Shown here: positions 1 to 10,156 of the stretch, piece after piece
Numbering within the stretch: the first letter of the stretch is position 1
Layout: every line of letters begins with the position of its first letter
IMG/VR virus record: IMGVR_UViG_3300046168_000072
Coordinates: 57,276-121,275 of that record
Reading direction: 5' to 3' (one strand)
From: a virus
Length of the DNA stretch: 64,000 bases
Notes under the pieces: model-generated
Seen by the model: the letters and a program-made list of their open reading frames with translations, nothing else
What the model was told of the DNA's origin: nothing
Databases searched by the model: none
Made by a program: the position numbers and the translations under genes

Positions 1-3000
1 GATGTTGTGATAGGTGAATCATATTTTATCCAGAACTCAACTGTAAAATCATTTGATCCAAAATTAGCTGGATAAAAATGTAACAACCTACTAGTACTGA
101 AAAATAAAGTACTTTCGCCGAACAAGGTTTCAGAATTATCAATAAATGATTGATTGCTTACATTGTTTGGATTAGTGATTGTTCTGTTATTATCGCTTTT
201 ATCTTCAACTGTTCCTCCAGAAGATGCTTGTAGATGAAAATCAACTTCGCTGCAAGTTGGTTGATCTCCTGGAAAACCACATGGGTTAGCTAGTAAATTT
301 GCTGGCGGGGTGAAGTTGCCTGTATATACCGCTTTTTTGCTGATGCGAATATCTTGCATCTTACCGTCAAAGTGTGGAATTGTATTAGCAGGTGCCGAAT
401 GGGTCTGATGCCCAATTTTAAGCATATTGTTTGAATTCTCATTATTTACAGGCACAGCAGCAGGAGTTGAAGTGTCTTTTTGGCTACCATCAACATACAA
501 GCACATTGTTTTTCCATCCCAAGTAGCCGCAAGATGTACCCACTTGTTTAGAATATCAGCATCATTTACTATATGCCCTACGCCAACGTTCTGGCCACTC
601 CCGTTATATATTATAAAGATAAAACCTTGGGCATTTACTCCAAGTTTGAAACCGTGACTGCTTGAAGTGGCTGCGCTTGTTGAAAGGAGAGGTATAAACC
701 TCCTACCTAACCAATCTGTAGTGATCGCATCAACAAAAACCCAGCATTCTATTGTAAAAGGTGATGAGTAATTATTTATCCATTTAAATGTAGTATTATC
801 GCCGACGCTTAAAGCATCTCCGTTTCCATCGAAATTCATTGTGCCGCCGCCAAATAGCGTGGCAGTATTGTCTACAACTGTATCGCCAACAGTTGTTACT
901 GCGTGTTGGTTGTCGCTCTTATCAGCGATAGTTTCTCCAGCAGCTGGTTGAAGATGTAAGGCTACTTGATTGCAGTTTGGTTGATCGGGAGCCAATGTAC
1001 ATTCAAAATACCCAGTAATAGAAGCGTCTCTGTCAATAAATACAGTTTCCTGAGCATTTGTTTTTGGGAAGTTCGGTAAATCAGACCTCCATTCTTTAAA
1101 AGTGCAAGATCCGATATTCGGACCGCTAAACGCTTGAGCTCTGATATTTATGTTTTGATCTCCAGCGAACATGCCCCATTTGAATGTGGTCTCATCTATT
1201 ACGACAGTATTTCGCTCTTGATTTAAGTTTGAGTCGGCAAACAAACATACATCATGCACAAAATCGTGAATATTTGTTTGATTATTTAATCCAGCGCTAA
1301 ATGAAGTACTGGCGTTGTCCGCTAAAAATTGATCTTTATATTCTGTGTATTGATTGTACTCCTCGAGATTTGAAACGCAAGCAGGCGCTTCTGAGGGCGG
1401 AGCAACCGTATCTGCTCCAACTTTAACCCATTCTCCGTTACAACCAATATATAAATCACACCCAACGGTAACCAATTGACCGTCAACGGGATTATCTGGC
1501 AAATCAGTTATATCGTCGACAGAGTCTGCTCCATCACTTGAAGAAGAACTGCCTCCATAATATATGGCGTCTCCGTTATCAATAATGTCTTGAAGTGAAC
1601 TTGCTCCGTCAAAAAATTCCCAAGTAGAGTTGCCTGCAAGAAGAGTGTTAGAGTCTCGGTTATAAAAAGAGCCGTTAGTACCGCTAGCATCATTATTAAA
1701 TCCAACCCGCCAGTTCAAAAAATCATAAAATATCTGATCAGTTGAGCTTGTTCCGTTAATGTAATAAAATCTACCAGCCAAAACCTGATCTAGTGTAGAA
1801 GCTGCACCTCTTATAATTATCGAGTCAGGTAATTCACCTGAAAAGTTACTAAAGTCCTTTATGTAATCATTGTTGTTTAATGATGAGCCAGTAGATGGAG
1901 AAGAACCATCTCCGCCACCCGCTGGCAAATCAACATACTCTATCGTTTGACCGTCATCACTAACTTTCAAGTATTGGCCCGAGCCTTCGGTTAAAGCGCT
2001 TGGGGTGTCAGTTAAACCTGCAAAGGTAGAGGATCCTCCGCCAGCCCCAAAGTATAGAGCTCGACCACTCGATATGTATTCTTGTATTGAATCGAATTCT
2101 TTTCTGACATGTTGATCTGCAGAAATGCTCAAGTGAGATCCATCGACTGAATCAAATCTTATATACCACCTTTTGCTTATTAAGTTATTTGTTTCATAAC
2201 TAAACTGTTGACTAGTTACATCTCCGTTGGAATTGTAACTGGTTACCCACGCCGCAAAATCTAGCTGTATTAAATGGTCGTTTCCGTTGGTAGTTGTAGC
2301 ATTTATGTCTTTTATTAAAATTGCATCAGGTATTTGCACTCCGCTACCAATAAGTGGTATATTATCGATGTTATCTTGGATTTGATTAACGGCGCTGATA
2401 GGAGAACTGCCACCTGAAGAAGAACCATCTCCGCCAAAATAAATTGCATGACCATTATCAATTACTTCTTGGAGTGAGGTCGCATTATTATAGTAAGAAG
2501 CATTCTCACTAGTGAATTGCCCATTAAATATTGCATTACTTCCCGTTGAATCATTTTTAAAATATGCCATACGAGAATGCCCATCATATTCATGAAACGT
2601 ATACTTGATTAAATCAGTTGATTGGGGACCTGAAAATTCATAGAACCGCCCCACAACAGGTGAACCTAGGCCATTTTTTACAACAATCATATCTGGTAGC
2701 GTTCCTGCAAAATTAGACGTCTCTATAATTTGTAAGTTTTTACCTATACCGCCGCTTCCGCCACCTGCTGGCAAATCAACATACTCTATCGTTTGTCCGT
2801 CATCACTGACTTTCAAGTATTGGCCCGAACCTTCGGTTAAAGTGCTTGGGGTATCAGTTAAACCTGCAAAAGTCGAGGATCCTCCGCCGCCTGCAGAACC
2901 TCCGCCAAGATAAATTGCTCTGTTAGCATCTATAAATTCTTTTAATGTTGGCTTGTTGGTTATTGCAGATGGAATTTTAGAAAAGTCTATACTTGTACTT

Positions 3001-6000
3001 GAATTGTCAACCTCGACATATGAATCCCAGGTTCCATTGGCATTGTTTTCAAAATTAATGCTATATCTTTCTGATCCACCTATGTTCATTTCATATTGGA
3101 TAAGTTCACTCGGTGTTGACCTTCCAAAAAAACCTTCAAAAGTAAAAAATCTTGTTTGGATTTTGGATAAATTAGTACCTCTTAATATTGGAACATTAAT
3201 TTTGTCAGGAATAATTTCGGAAAAGTTACTTTTTGCGATTACGTCAGCATCAGATCCTATTCCACCGACGGATCCTCCTCCGCCTCCACCAGCAGACTTT
3301 GATACAGACAAAAAGCTAAAATTATCATCTATTGCCCATGATAGACTGGTATTGTTAGAGTATACTCTGCATCTCAAATAAAGAAAATCACCTTGATCCA
3401 AAGATAAATTATCAAGATATAAATGATTATTTAATGTTGTTCCATTGCCTGTATCTTTTGCTTCTCTAGTTTCTTGTATTAATACATTTGTACCATCGGC
3501 CTTAATGAGTTGCAGAACTGTATGAAGAAAGCTTACATTATCCCTCCAGAGATTATTGCCTGCTGTTACTGGACGTATATTAAATGATACATCATACAAA
3601 CCATCCTCTGGCACTAATATTCCGACTGTGTTTTGAGTGGTATCTGTGTGTATCCAATTTTTAGAATCAGTTGCTAATTGGTTAATGTCTAAATCGACAT
3701 CTGCTTCGGGATGCGCAATGCTTGAGCTTGATGAAACTTGAGCCCTACAAAATTCATAATTAGAAGAATCACCGCCGACTCCTCCTCCGACTGACCCTTC
3801 AGTAGTCACATAATAATCAAATTCTACTCCATTAAAATTCAGATGAGTATCATTAGCATTACTTCCATTTGCAACTTTAAATCCATTCTGAACTATGATT
3901 GAGGAGGTGTCAAATGTTCTAAAAGTGTCATGCGATCCATCAATAGCTCTCCATGAATAAAATGTATCAGGCTTATCTTTTAACATTATCGCATGAGCCT
4001 TGTGGTCGTTTCTTCCAAATATTTCCACGCGAACTGGAGTAAATCCAAGATCTATGGTTTGTTCCCCGTTATTGGCAACACTATTTCCTGTATATGTTCC
4101 TTTTTGAATTATGGCCTCTCCTCCGCCTCCTCCGCCACCATAATAAATCGCACGATTATTTTCAATAAACCATTTTAATGAATTTGTGGCGCTTGGTACA
4201 TCTTGAAAGTTTGTATGGCTACTGTACAATTGTGAGTAATCACCATTTGAGTTGTTGTTGAATGCAAATCCTAAAAATACACCTCCTTGATTTATATCTC
4301 TACATTCATAAAATATATCATTGTCAACACCATTTGTTGAATGCGGTTCATGTACAAATTTTAAATGCAATATTGCTTCTGATCTGTCAGCTGCTTCTGT
4401 GCTTATTGGAGAATGAGGCCATACAATTGCATCAGGTAAATCCGTGTAAAAATTAGATTTATCTTGAATAACTCGCAAAGAACTTGCACTTCCACCACTT
4501 AAAGATCCGCCACTTAAAGATCCGCCTCCACCAAAATATAATGCTCGACCATTATTTATAATATCCTGCAGGTTACTGTCGTCTGGGTGCAATATATGAT
4601 TTGTATTTGTAAGAGTATTCTGTAAACTTCCAGACACATCATCAATAAAGCTAAAAATTTTACTGGATCCATCTGAATTCTGCTGTCCATTATGATACTG
4701 GATTATGTGTGGGTCTTGGGTTGTAATAACAGCTTTTAAATCGTAAACTCTTGGATTATCGTTTTCAACAATAATGGCGTCAGGTACTTTTTCAGTAAAA
4801 GTCTCTATAAAGCTTTTGATGTATGAGTTATTTTCAGCAGCCCCGACATCACTACTTCCGCCGCCTCCTCCGCCTCCAGCAGGCATATCAACCCACTCTA
4901 ATCCATCAGCAGTTGATTGTAAAATTTTACCATCATCGTAAACATTTGGAGTATCAGATAAGCCAGTAAAAGTTAAAGAGCTACCATTAACTGGATAAAT
5001 CTTTTCCCAGTTTCCAGCATGCGCCATATAAGCAGCGCCCTCACTATGAACATGTGCAAACATGCCATGATGCTCGGAGGCAGAAGGAAGGTCGGAAATC
5101 GTTGAATAAGCAAGCCAATCTATTTCTTGAGAAGATATTTGCCCGCTTAAAGAACTATACTGAACTGCATCTTCACTATTATTAACTTGCAAAAATTTAC
5201 CAGAACCGCCGACATAAGAAGTAGGTGTGTCAAATAAACCAGTGATTGATAATATGTCTCTGTCTCCACCTAAATCTAAAACAGTAACATCTGTTTGAGC
5301 GTATTCAAAAGTAGTAGCAGATTGTGATTCTCCAACATAACTTACAACTTTAAAAGTCATTTGGTTTTGACTTTGTACTGCAGTTTTAACAGAGCCTCTA
5401 GCTCCTCCCTGATCGTTTCCAACGATTGAACCAGCATAATTTGATCTAGACTCAAAGCGCTGTCCTACATAATCGCCAGCAGTAAACTCAATGCCAATTC
5501 TTGTTTGTTTTGATCTAAAAACACCGCCTTCTGCATTTATTAAATACTTTCCAGCTGGCAGCGTAATTTCATTGTTGCTCAAACTTAAATTTTTAATTCC
5601 TGAATGACCTTGCAATTGCGTAATTTGACGATCATTCCATCCTTGTTGTGGTTGAGCGGTTTCGAGACCAATCAAAACTGTTGCGCCGCCAAACCCAACG
5701 AAAGAACCTGTTCCAAAAAGAGGGTTTACAAATTCAAGGCTATTTTCGGCAGCATTTACTTGCAAATATTTTCCAGAATGACCAACAAAAGAAGATGGCG
5801 TATCAGTTAAACCAGTAAAATCAACAATTGGATCAGGCAAATTAGCGTATTCTATCCCGCTTTCATCGTCTGAGACTTTCATAAACTTACCAGAAGCACC
5901 TGCATAAGAAGTGGGAGTGTCAACTAACCCACTAAATGAAAAATTAGGCACAGTTGGAAAAATTTGCACCCAATCGTTTCCATGAGCTATATAAGCGGAA

Positions 6001-7649
6001 CCAGAATTACCTCCTAGCTCGTCTATAGATACATAAGCAAACATTCCTGGATGATTGCTAGCATTAGGCAAATCGCCCCTTCTTAAATAACTATTCCAAG
6101 ATATTTCTTGCGAAGAAATTTCTCCGCTAATATCAATAAATTCAACACCATCTTCAGTGTTATTAATTCTTAAATATTTACCAGAAGAATTAACATAACT
6201 TGTAGGGGTATCATTTAAGCCTGTAAAATCAACAGAAGGAGAAGGAATATCAACATACTCAACAGCATTCGCGGCATTATTAATTTTTAAAAATTTATCT
6301 GCAGCAAAAGAACTTGGAGTGTCGGAAAGACCAGTAAAAGAAACAAGTCCATTATTGATATCTGCATATTCAATTCCAACATGAGTAGAGCGCAAAAACT
6401 TGTTTGATTCATATCCGCTTGGGGTATCTTTTAATCCAGTAAAGTATTCTGAGCCAGTAAAATTATAAGTGACATCTCCACCTCCAGGAGCAACAGGATT
6501 CCAGGCCAAGGTATTTTGATCGGTGAGTTGTAAATAACCACTCGTAATCGGAGTACTGGGTCTGTCATCAACGTCTTCCAAAAACTTGACGCCTGTAAAT
6601 TCTAGGCCATCTCCAGCTTGATTACCTCTGACAAATTTGACTGAAGTAATATTAGAAGGTGTGTCCGTCAAGCCAGTAAAATCAAAAACTGGATCGTCAA
6701 TAGGGACAAATTCAAGCCCAGTTTCATTCGCTTGCAAGTATTGCCCAGAAACATAACCAGTTGGAAATCCTTGTATGCCAGTTAAATTAAGTCCAGTAAT
6801 TAATTCATAGTTTCCAATGATTCCGCTCGTTAAATTATCATAAGAAGTGTTTGCTTGAAAAGAATTTAAAAGGCTGAGATCTCTTAAGGCCTTGTCTCCG
6901 ATGACTAAATCAGCTTTAGATCTAATACTTTCTAATACATTATAGATAGCATCAAAACTAAAAAAACTTTTGTTATTATATAGGTCTTGGGCCGCTAAAT
7001 AATTTTTAGCAACTAACTGATTTGAAAAATTATATAAATTATGTTCTCCATCAACAACTATTTCATTAAAAAATCGAGCATCATTAGATACAGCAATTGT
7101 TAAATAAGAAGTTGAATCTTTGATATTATTTAAGGCATTAAAAAGATCATCAGGAGTTTTTAAAATTGTTTGAAAATTATCGCTGGCAATATATAAGTCT
7201 TGGCGTACAGGAACAAAATAAACATCTTTAAAATAATAATCTATTCCACCAAAATTAACTATAAAATCATCCCAATGCGACAAAACTGCTGTAACATAAT
7301 TAATTTCAGTATCACGATCATTTAATCCAATAGTCCATGTAACGTCTTTGGTAAAACCAAAAGATGAATATTGCTTGGTTTTTGTTGTATCGCTTGGATT
7401 AGCTGGATTTAAAAAATTAATCCAATCAGTATTTGGTGCTGTTTCTGGAGCTTTAAATTCATCTTTATTAAACTCTTGTAGTATAACACTTGATTGAAGA
7501 GTGCCAATATCACCACTGGAATAATACGGGACTGGATTACCTTCCGAATCTCGAGCGCCAATATTTTCCTGCCCCGTAACCTTTCCCAAATAAAATTTAG
7601 GAATATTAAGAGCAGAATCGGTATTATCGAATCCAGTTATTATAGACAT
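1..7649 (-). CDS. Giant modular tail-fibre/adhesin protein, C-terminus beyond left edge
   Basis: The frame is open from an ATG at 7649 to the window edge, giving at least 2,549 codons with no stop. Residues 1-270 form a unique head beginning MSIITGFDNTDSALNI. About ten copies follow of a fibre repeat of the form FTGLxDTPSSxxGxSGKFLKVN (coding positions about 6680 down to 1990). At least six modules carry SLQEVIDNGxAIYFGGG-like motifs (near 4550, 4150, 2920, 2460, 2075 and 1580). The distal part has LamG/concanavalin-like folds: FTIECWVFVD near 745, DIRISKKAVYTGNFTPP near 335 and FTVEFWIKYD near 30. The LTDTPS repeat is common in tail fibres of T4-like and marine phages; LamG domains bind carbohydrate. 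Its ATG overlaps the stop of the upstream gene (TAATG). The likely role is host-surface or glycan recognition. No frameshift is seen over 7.6 kb. Confidence 0.85.
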   Translation of the reverse strand, partial: MSIITGFDNTDSALNIPKFYLGKVTGQENIGARDSEGNPVPYYSSGDIGTLQSSVILQEFNKDEFKAPETAPNTDWINFLNPANPSDTTKTKQYSSFGFTKDVTWTIGLNDRDTEINYVTAVLSHWDDFIVNFGGIDYYFKDVYFVPVRQDLYIASDNFQTILKTPDDLFNALNNIKDSTSYLTIAVSNDARFFNEIVVDGEHNLYNFSNQLVAKNYLAAQDLYNNKSFFSFDAIYNVLESIRSKADLVIGDKALRDLSLLNSFQANTSYDNLTSGIIGNYELITGLNLTGIQGFPTGYVSGQYLQANETGLEFVPIDDPVFDFTGLTDTPSNITSVKFVRGNQAGDGLEFTGVKFLEDVDDRPSTPITSGYLQLTDQNTLAWNPVAPGGGDVTYNFTGSEYFTGLKDTPSGYESNKFLRSTHVGIEYADINNGLVSFTGLSDTPSSFAADKFLKINNAANAVEYVDIPSPSVDFTGLNDTPTSYVNSSGKYLRINNTEDGVEFIDISGEISSQEISWNSYLRRGDLPNASNHPGMFAYVSIDELGGNSGSAYIAHGNDWVQIFPTVPNFSFSGLVDTPTSYAGASGKFMKVSDDESGIEYANLPDPIVDFTGLTDTPSSFVGHSGKYLQVNAAENSLEFVNPLFGTGSFVGFGGATVLIGLETAQPQQGWNDRQITQLQGHSGIKNLSLSNNEITLPAGKYLINAEGGVFRSKQTRIGIEFTAGDYVGQRFESRSNYAGSIVGNDQGGARGSVKTAVQSQNQMTFKVVSYVGESQSATTFEYAQTDVTVLDLGGDRDILSITGLFDTPTSYVGGSGKFLQVNNSEDAVQYSSLSGQISSQEIDWLAYSTISDLPSASEHHGMFAHVHSEGAAYMAHAGNWEKIYPVNGSSLTFTGLSDTPNVYDDGKILQSTADGLEWVDMPAGGGGGGGSSDVGAAENNSYIKSFIETFTEKVPDAIIVENDNPRVYDLKAVITTQDPHIIQYHNGQQNSDGSSKIFSFIDDVSGSLQNTLTNTNHILHPDDSNLQDIINNGRALYFGGGGSLSGGSLSGGSASSLRVIQDKSNFYTDLPDAIVWPHSPISTEAADRSEAILHLKFVHEPHSTNGVDNDIFYECRDINQGGVFLGFAFNNNSNGDYSQLYSSHTNFQDVPSATNSLKWFIENNRAIYYGGGGGGGEAIIQKGTYTGNSVANNGEQTIDLGFTPVRVEIFGRNDHKAHAIMLKDKPDTFYSWRAIDGSHDTFRTFDTSSIIVQNGFKVANGSNANDTHLNFNGVEFDYYVTTEGSVGGGVGGDSSNYEFCRAQVSSSSSIAHPEADVDLDINQLATDSKNWIHTDTTQNTVGILVPEDGLYDVSFNIRPVTAGNNLWRDNVSFLHTVLQLIKADGTNVLIQETREAKDTGNGTTLNNHLYLDNLSLDQGDFLYLRCRVYSNNTSLSWAIDDNFSFLSVSKSAGGGGGGSVGGIGSDADVIAKSNFSEIIPDKINVPILRGTNLSKIQTRFFTFEGFFGRSTPSELIQYEMNIGGSERYSINFENNANGTWDSYVEVDNSSTSIDFSKIPSAITNKPTLKEFIDANRAIYLGGGSAGGGGSSTFAGLTDTPSTLTEGSGQYLKVSDDGQTIEYVDLPAGGGSGGIGKNLQIIETSNFAGTLPDMIVVKNGLGSPVVGRFYEFSGPQSTDLIKYTFHEYDGHSRMAYFKNDSTGSNAIFNGQFTSENASYYNNATSLQEVIDNGHAIYFGGDGSSSGGSSPISAVNQIQDNIDNIPLIGSGVQIPDAILIKDINATTTNGNDHLIQLDFAAWVTSYNSNGDVTSQQFSYETNNLISKRWYIRFDSVDGSHLSISADQHVRKEFDSIQEYISSGRALYFGAGGGSSTFAGLTDTPSALTEGSGQYLKVSDDGQTIEYVDLPAGGGDGSSPSTGSSLNNNDYIKDFSNFSGELPDSIIIRGAASTLDQVLAGRFYYINGTSSTDQIFYDFLNWRVGFNNDASGTNGSFYNRDSNTLLAGNSTWEFFDGASSLQDIIDNGDAIYYGGSSSSSDGADSVDDITDLPDNPVDGQLVTVGCDLYIGCNGEWVKVGADTVAPPSEAPACVSNLEEYNQYTEYKDQFLADNASTSFSAGLNNQTNIHDFVHDVCLFADSNLNQERNTVVIDETTFKWGMFAGDQNINIRAQAFSGPNIGSCTFKEWRSDLPNFPKTNAQETVFIDRDASITGYFECTLAPDQPNCNQVALHLQPAAGETIADKSDNQHAVTTVGDTVVDNTATLFGGGTMNFDGNGDALSVGDNTTFKWINNYSSPFTIECWVFVDAITTDWLGRRFIPLLSTSAATSSSHGFKLGVNAQGFIFIIYNGSGQNVGVGHIVNDADILNKWVHLAATWDGKTMCLYVDGSQKDTSTPAAVPVNNENSNNMLKIGHQTHSAPANTIPHFDGKMQDIRISKKAVYTGNFTPPANLLANPCGFPGDQPTCSEVDFHLQASSGGTVEDKSDNNRTITNPNNVSNQSFIDNSETLFGESTLFFSTSRLLHFYPANFGSNDFTVEFWIKYDSPITT

Positions 7650-8617
7650 TAGTTATGATATTGAACAGTGAAAGTTACTGATGTGCCTGCAAGCAATCCC
7701 TGACTCGGAGTTTCAAACGGACTCTGATAGTTAAGGACATGCTCTAAATTAACACTCGTTGATGAAGCTTTTTCTAAACGAGCTAAACCATCGCTGCTTG
7801 AAGCGGAATAAGAATCAGGATTAGGATATGTCGATGGATAGTTTACCCAAATATTTCCTTGAGGACTAGAGTTGCTGATAATTGTAAAATCAGTAAATCC
7901 AAAAGCAGATGGACGATAATCAGTTCCACCAATACTTGCCAAGGATTTTTCTAAAGTTGAAATTTCTCCACTAATCGTAATTTGTTGTGTCGTTGGAGCT
8001 GCAGTCGTAGTCGTACTTGTTGTAGTTGTTGGAAAAGCTGTTGTAGTACTCGTAGTTGTTGGAAAAGCTGTTGTAGTACTCGTAGTTGTTGGAAAAGCTG
8101 TTGTAGTACTCGTGGTTGTTGGAAAAGCTGTTGTAGTACTCGTAGTTGTTGGAAAAGCTGTTGTAGTACTCGTAGTTGTTGGAAAAGCTGTTGTAGTACT
8201 CGTGGTTGTTGGAAAAGCTGTTGTAGTACTCGTAGTTGTTGGAAAAGCTGTTGTAGTACTCGTAGTTGTTGGAAAAGCTGTTGTAGTACTCGTAGTTGTT
8301 GGAGCCGCTGTAGTAGTCGGTGCCTGTGTTGTAGGTGCCTGAGTAGTAGGTGCCTGAGTTGTAGGTGCCTGAGTCGTTGGAGTAGCTGTTGTAGTAGTCG
8401 TAGTTATCCCTGGAAAAGCTCCATCAATTATGTGTCCTTGATTATTAACCTGTACAGAAATCACTCCAGCATTACCAGATACGCTAGATATAGAATACCA
8501 TAAATTATTACCGCTCCAAGTGTCAGTAAGTTGTGCGTCAACATACAAGCCAGTCAATGGGAAGTTATTGTTTTCTATTGCTCCTGAAACGTCAAAATAT
8601 AATTGTGTATTGTTCAT
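7649..8617 (-). CDS. Virion fibre protein with FPTTTSTTTA mucin-like stalk
   Basis: This 322-residue protein has three parts: a beta-rich head (about 1-75), a Thr/Pro/Ser stalk (about 75-210) and a beta-rich C-terminal domain (about 215-322) starting near QQITISGEIS. The stalk opens with APTTQ-type pentapeptides and continues as nine copies of a decapeptide FPTTTSTTTA coded by a 30-bp repeat. Such linkers look like O-glycosylated mucin stalks; that reading is inference. It lies between two other fibre genes with almost no spacing. Antisense frames through the repeat are open but are artefacts of the repeat. The exact structural role is unknown. Confidence 0.8.
   Translation of the reverse strand: MNNTQLYFDVSGAIENNNFPLTGLYVDAQLTDTWSGNNLWYSISSVSGNAGVISVQVNNQGHIIDGAFPGITTTTTTATPTTQAPTTQAPTTQAPTTQAPTTTAAPTTTSTTTAFPTTTSTTTAFPTTTSTTTAFPTTTSTTTAFPTTTSTTTAFPTTTSTTTAFPTTTSTTTAFPTTTSTTTAFPTTTSTTTAFPTTTTSTTTTAAPTTQQITISGEISTLEKSLASIGGTDYRPSAFGFTDFTIISNSSPQGNIWVNYPSTYPNPDSYSASSSDGLARLEKASSTSVNLEHVLNYQSPFETPSQGLLAGTSVTFTVQYHN
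8024..8297 (-). repeat. 30-bp tandem repeat, nine units
   Basis: Nine near-identical 30-bp units encode FPTTTSTTTA in the fibre gene. Units differ only by single transitions (for example CGTAG or CGTGG), so the array arose by recent expansion and may change length by recombination. Confidence 0.85.
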
Positions 8618-8629
8618 CTTTAAATTGTT

Positions 8630-10147
8630 TTATTCATTTGATTGGTAATAAATTTCTGTAGAAGTATTTGAAAAGTTTTCGGTAGCAGAACCCTGACCTT
8701 CTTGAGCATGAGTATAATAAGCACGGCTATAATATATTGAAAAATTAGTTGCATCAAAGTTTGGAACAGTATCTCCTTGGCCTGCTACAGCCTGAGTAAA
8801 ATAACCCTGAATAGTAGGCGCCTGAGTCGTTGGTGCCTGTGTTGTAGGTGCCTGAGTCGTTGGAGCTGCTGTAGTAGGTGCCTGTGTTGTAGGTGCCTGA
8901 GTCGTTGGAGCTGCTGTAGTAGGTGCCTGTGTTGTAGGTGCCTGAGTCGTTGGTGCCTGAGTCGTTGGTGCCTGAGTCGTTGGTGCCTGAGTTGTAGGTG
9001 CCTGAGTCGTTGGTGCCTGTGTTGTAGGTGCCTGAGTCGTTGGTGCCTGTGTTGTAGGTGCCTGAGTCGTTGGAGCTGCTGTAGTAGGTGCCTGTGTTGT
9101 AGGTGCCTGAGTCGTTGGTGCCTGAGTTGTAGGTGCCTGAGTCGTTGGTGCCTGAGTCGTTGGTGCCTGTGTTGTAGGTGCCTGAGTCGTTGGTGCCTGA
9201 GTTGTAGGTGCCTGAGTTGTAGGCGCCTGAGTCGTTGGTGCCTGTGTTGTAGGTGCCTGTGTTGTAGGTGCCTGAGTCGTTGGTGCCTGTGTTGTAGGCG
9301 CCTGAGTCGTTGGAGCTGCTGTAGTAGGTGCCTGAGTTGTAGGCGCCTGAGTCGTTGGTGCCTGTGTTGTAGGTGCCTGTGTTGTAGGTGCCTGAGTCGT
9401 TGGAGCTGCTGTAGTAGGTGCCTGAGTTGTAGGCGCCTGAGTCGTTGGTGCCTGTGTTGTAGGTGCCTGTGTTGTAGGTGCCTGTGTTGTAGGTGCCTGA
9501 GTTGTAGGCGCCTGAGTCGTTGGTGCCTGTGTTGTAGGTGCCTGTGTTGTAGGTGCCTGAGTCGTTGGAGCTGCTGTAGTAGGTGCCTGAGTCGTTGGAG
9601 CTGCTGTAGTAGGTGCCTGTGTTGTAGGTGCCTGAGTCGTTGGTGCCTGAGTCGTTGGTGCCTGAGTCGTTGGTGCCTGTGTTGTAGGTGCTATCGTTGT
9701 GGTTGTCGTTGTAGTAGTGACAGGGATAATACCCTCTCTAATGTCTAAATTAACAGTAAAGCAACCTTTCAATAAAGTATATACAAGTGCGTCATCGTTT
9801 CTATGAACAACACTTATGCCATAAAAATAAGTTCCCTCTAATAAATCTTTAGTATCATTATGCAAAAGCACCACACGCGCCTTGCCTTCTGAAGAATTTA
9901 ATAAAGTAATTCCTCCTGAAGTGCCTGTAGGAGGATGCTCACTATCTTTTAAAATAACAGCTTTAGAATCAGGATGAATATCCTTTTTCTTGATTGTAAA
10001 AAATACTAAATAGTTATCTAAATTAAGAGCTTGGCCATCTAAATCAAGATCTAAATCAAAAGAAACAGCATCACCACGATATATCGACAAGCAATCGTTT
10101 AAAGGCTTGACGCATGGTGTGGGGCATGAGTTTTTGATATCAGACAT
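8630..10147 (-). CDS. Virion fibre protein with about 59 APTTQ repeats
   Basis: The protein has 505 residues. The N-terminal domain (about 1-143) starts MSDIKNSCPTPCVK and contains IYRGDAVSFDLDLDLDG, which resembles the beta-sandwich attachment domain of baseplate/BppU-type proteins. A Thr run leads into a stalk of about 59 pentapeptides, mostly APTTQ with interspersed APTTA. The tail (about 447-505) holds two tandem copies of a roughly 26-residue motif, F/YTxAxxGQGxxxxNF..T...IYY. The architecture (attachment head, long Pro/Thr stalk, small duplicated tip) suits a virion spike or fibre. The stalk supplies well over 100 Thr residues that could carry O-glycans; no glycosylation can be seen from DNA. 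Confidence 0.82.
   Translation of the reverse strand: MSDIKNSCPTPCVKPLNDCLSIYRGDAVSFDLDLDLDGQALNLDNYLVFFTIKKKDIHPDSKAVILKDSEHPPTGTSGGITLLNSSEGKARVVLLHNDTKDLLEGTYFYGISVVHRNDDALVYTLLKGCFTVNLDIREGIIPVTTTTTTTTIAPTTQAPTTQAPTTQAPTTQAPTTQAPTTAAPTTQAPTTAAPTTQAPTTQAPTTQAPTTQAPTTQAPTTQAPTTQAPTTQAPTTQAPTTQAPTTAAPTTQAPTTQAPTTQAPTTQAPTTQAPTTAAPTTQAPTTQAPTTQAPTTQAPTTQAPTTQAPTTQAPTTQAPTTQAPTTQAPTTQAPTTQAPTTQAPTTQAPTTQAPTTAAPTTQAPTTQAPTTQAPTTQAPTTQAPTTQAPTTQAPTTQAPTTQAPTTQAPTTAAPTTQAPTTQAPTTAAPTTQAPTTQAPTTQAPTIQGYFTQAVAGQGDTVPNFDATNFSIYYSRAYYTHAQEGQGSATENFSNTSTEIYYQSNE
8803..9693 (-). repeat. 15-bp tandem repeat, about 59 units (APTTQ/APTTA)
   Basis: The array codes pentapeptides APTTQ with scattered APTTA. 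Larger blocks of several units recur (for example near 9060-9240 and 9300-9560), so expansion happened at more than one scale. Every third position varies between a few synonymous bases. Confidence 0.88.
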
Positions 10148-10156
10148 ACCAAGACC

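Noticed and set aside
7982-8503. Plus-strand Cys/Ser/Trp-rich open frame through the 30-bp array
   Set aside because: It is the antisense shadow of the FPTTTSTTTA repeat; the minus-strand frame has a clear head and tail domain and fits the operon.
8803-9693. CRISPR-like array
   Set aside because: Units are contiguous, in frame and without unique spacers; it codes a protein stalk. No cas genes are nearby.
8777-9748. Plus-strand Cys/Leu/Arg-rich 323-residue frame across the APTTQ array
   Set aside because: Composition is dictated by the complementary 15-bp repeat; no start signal or independent domain is seen.
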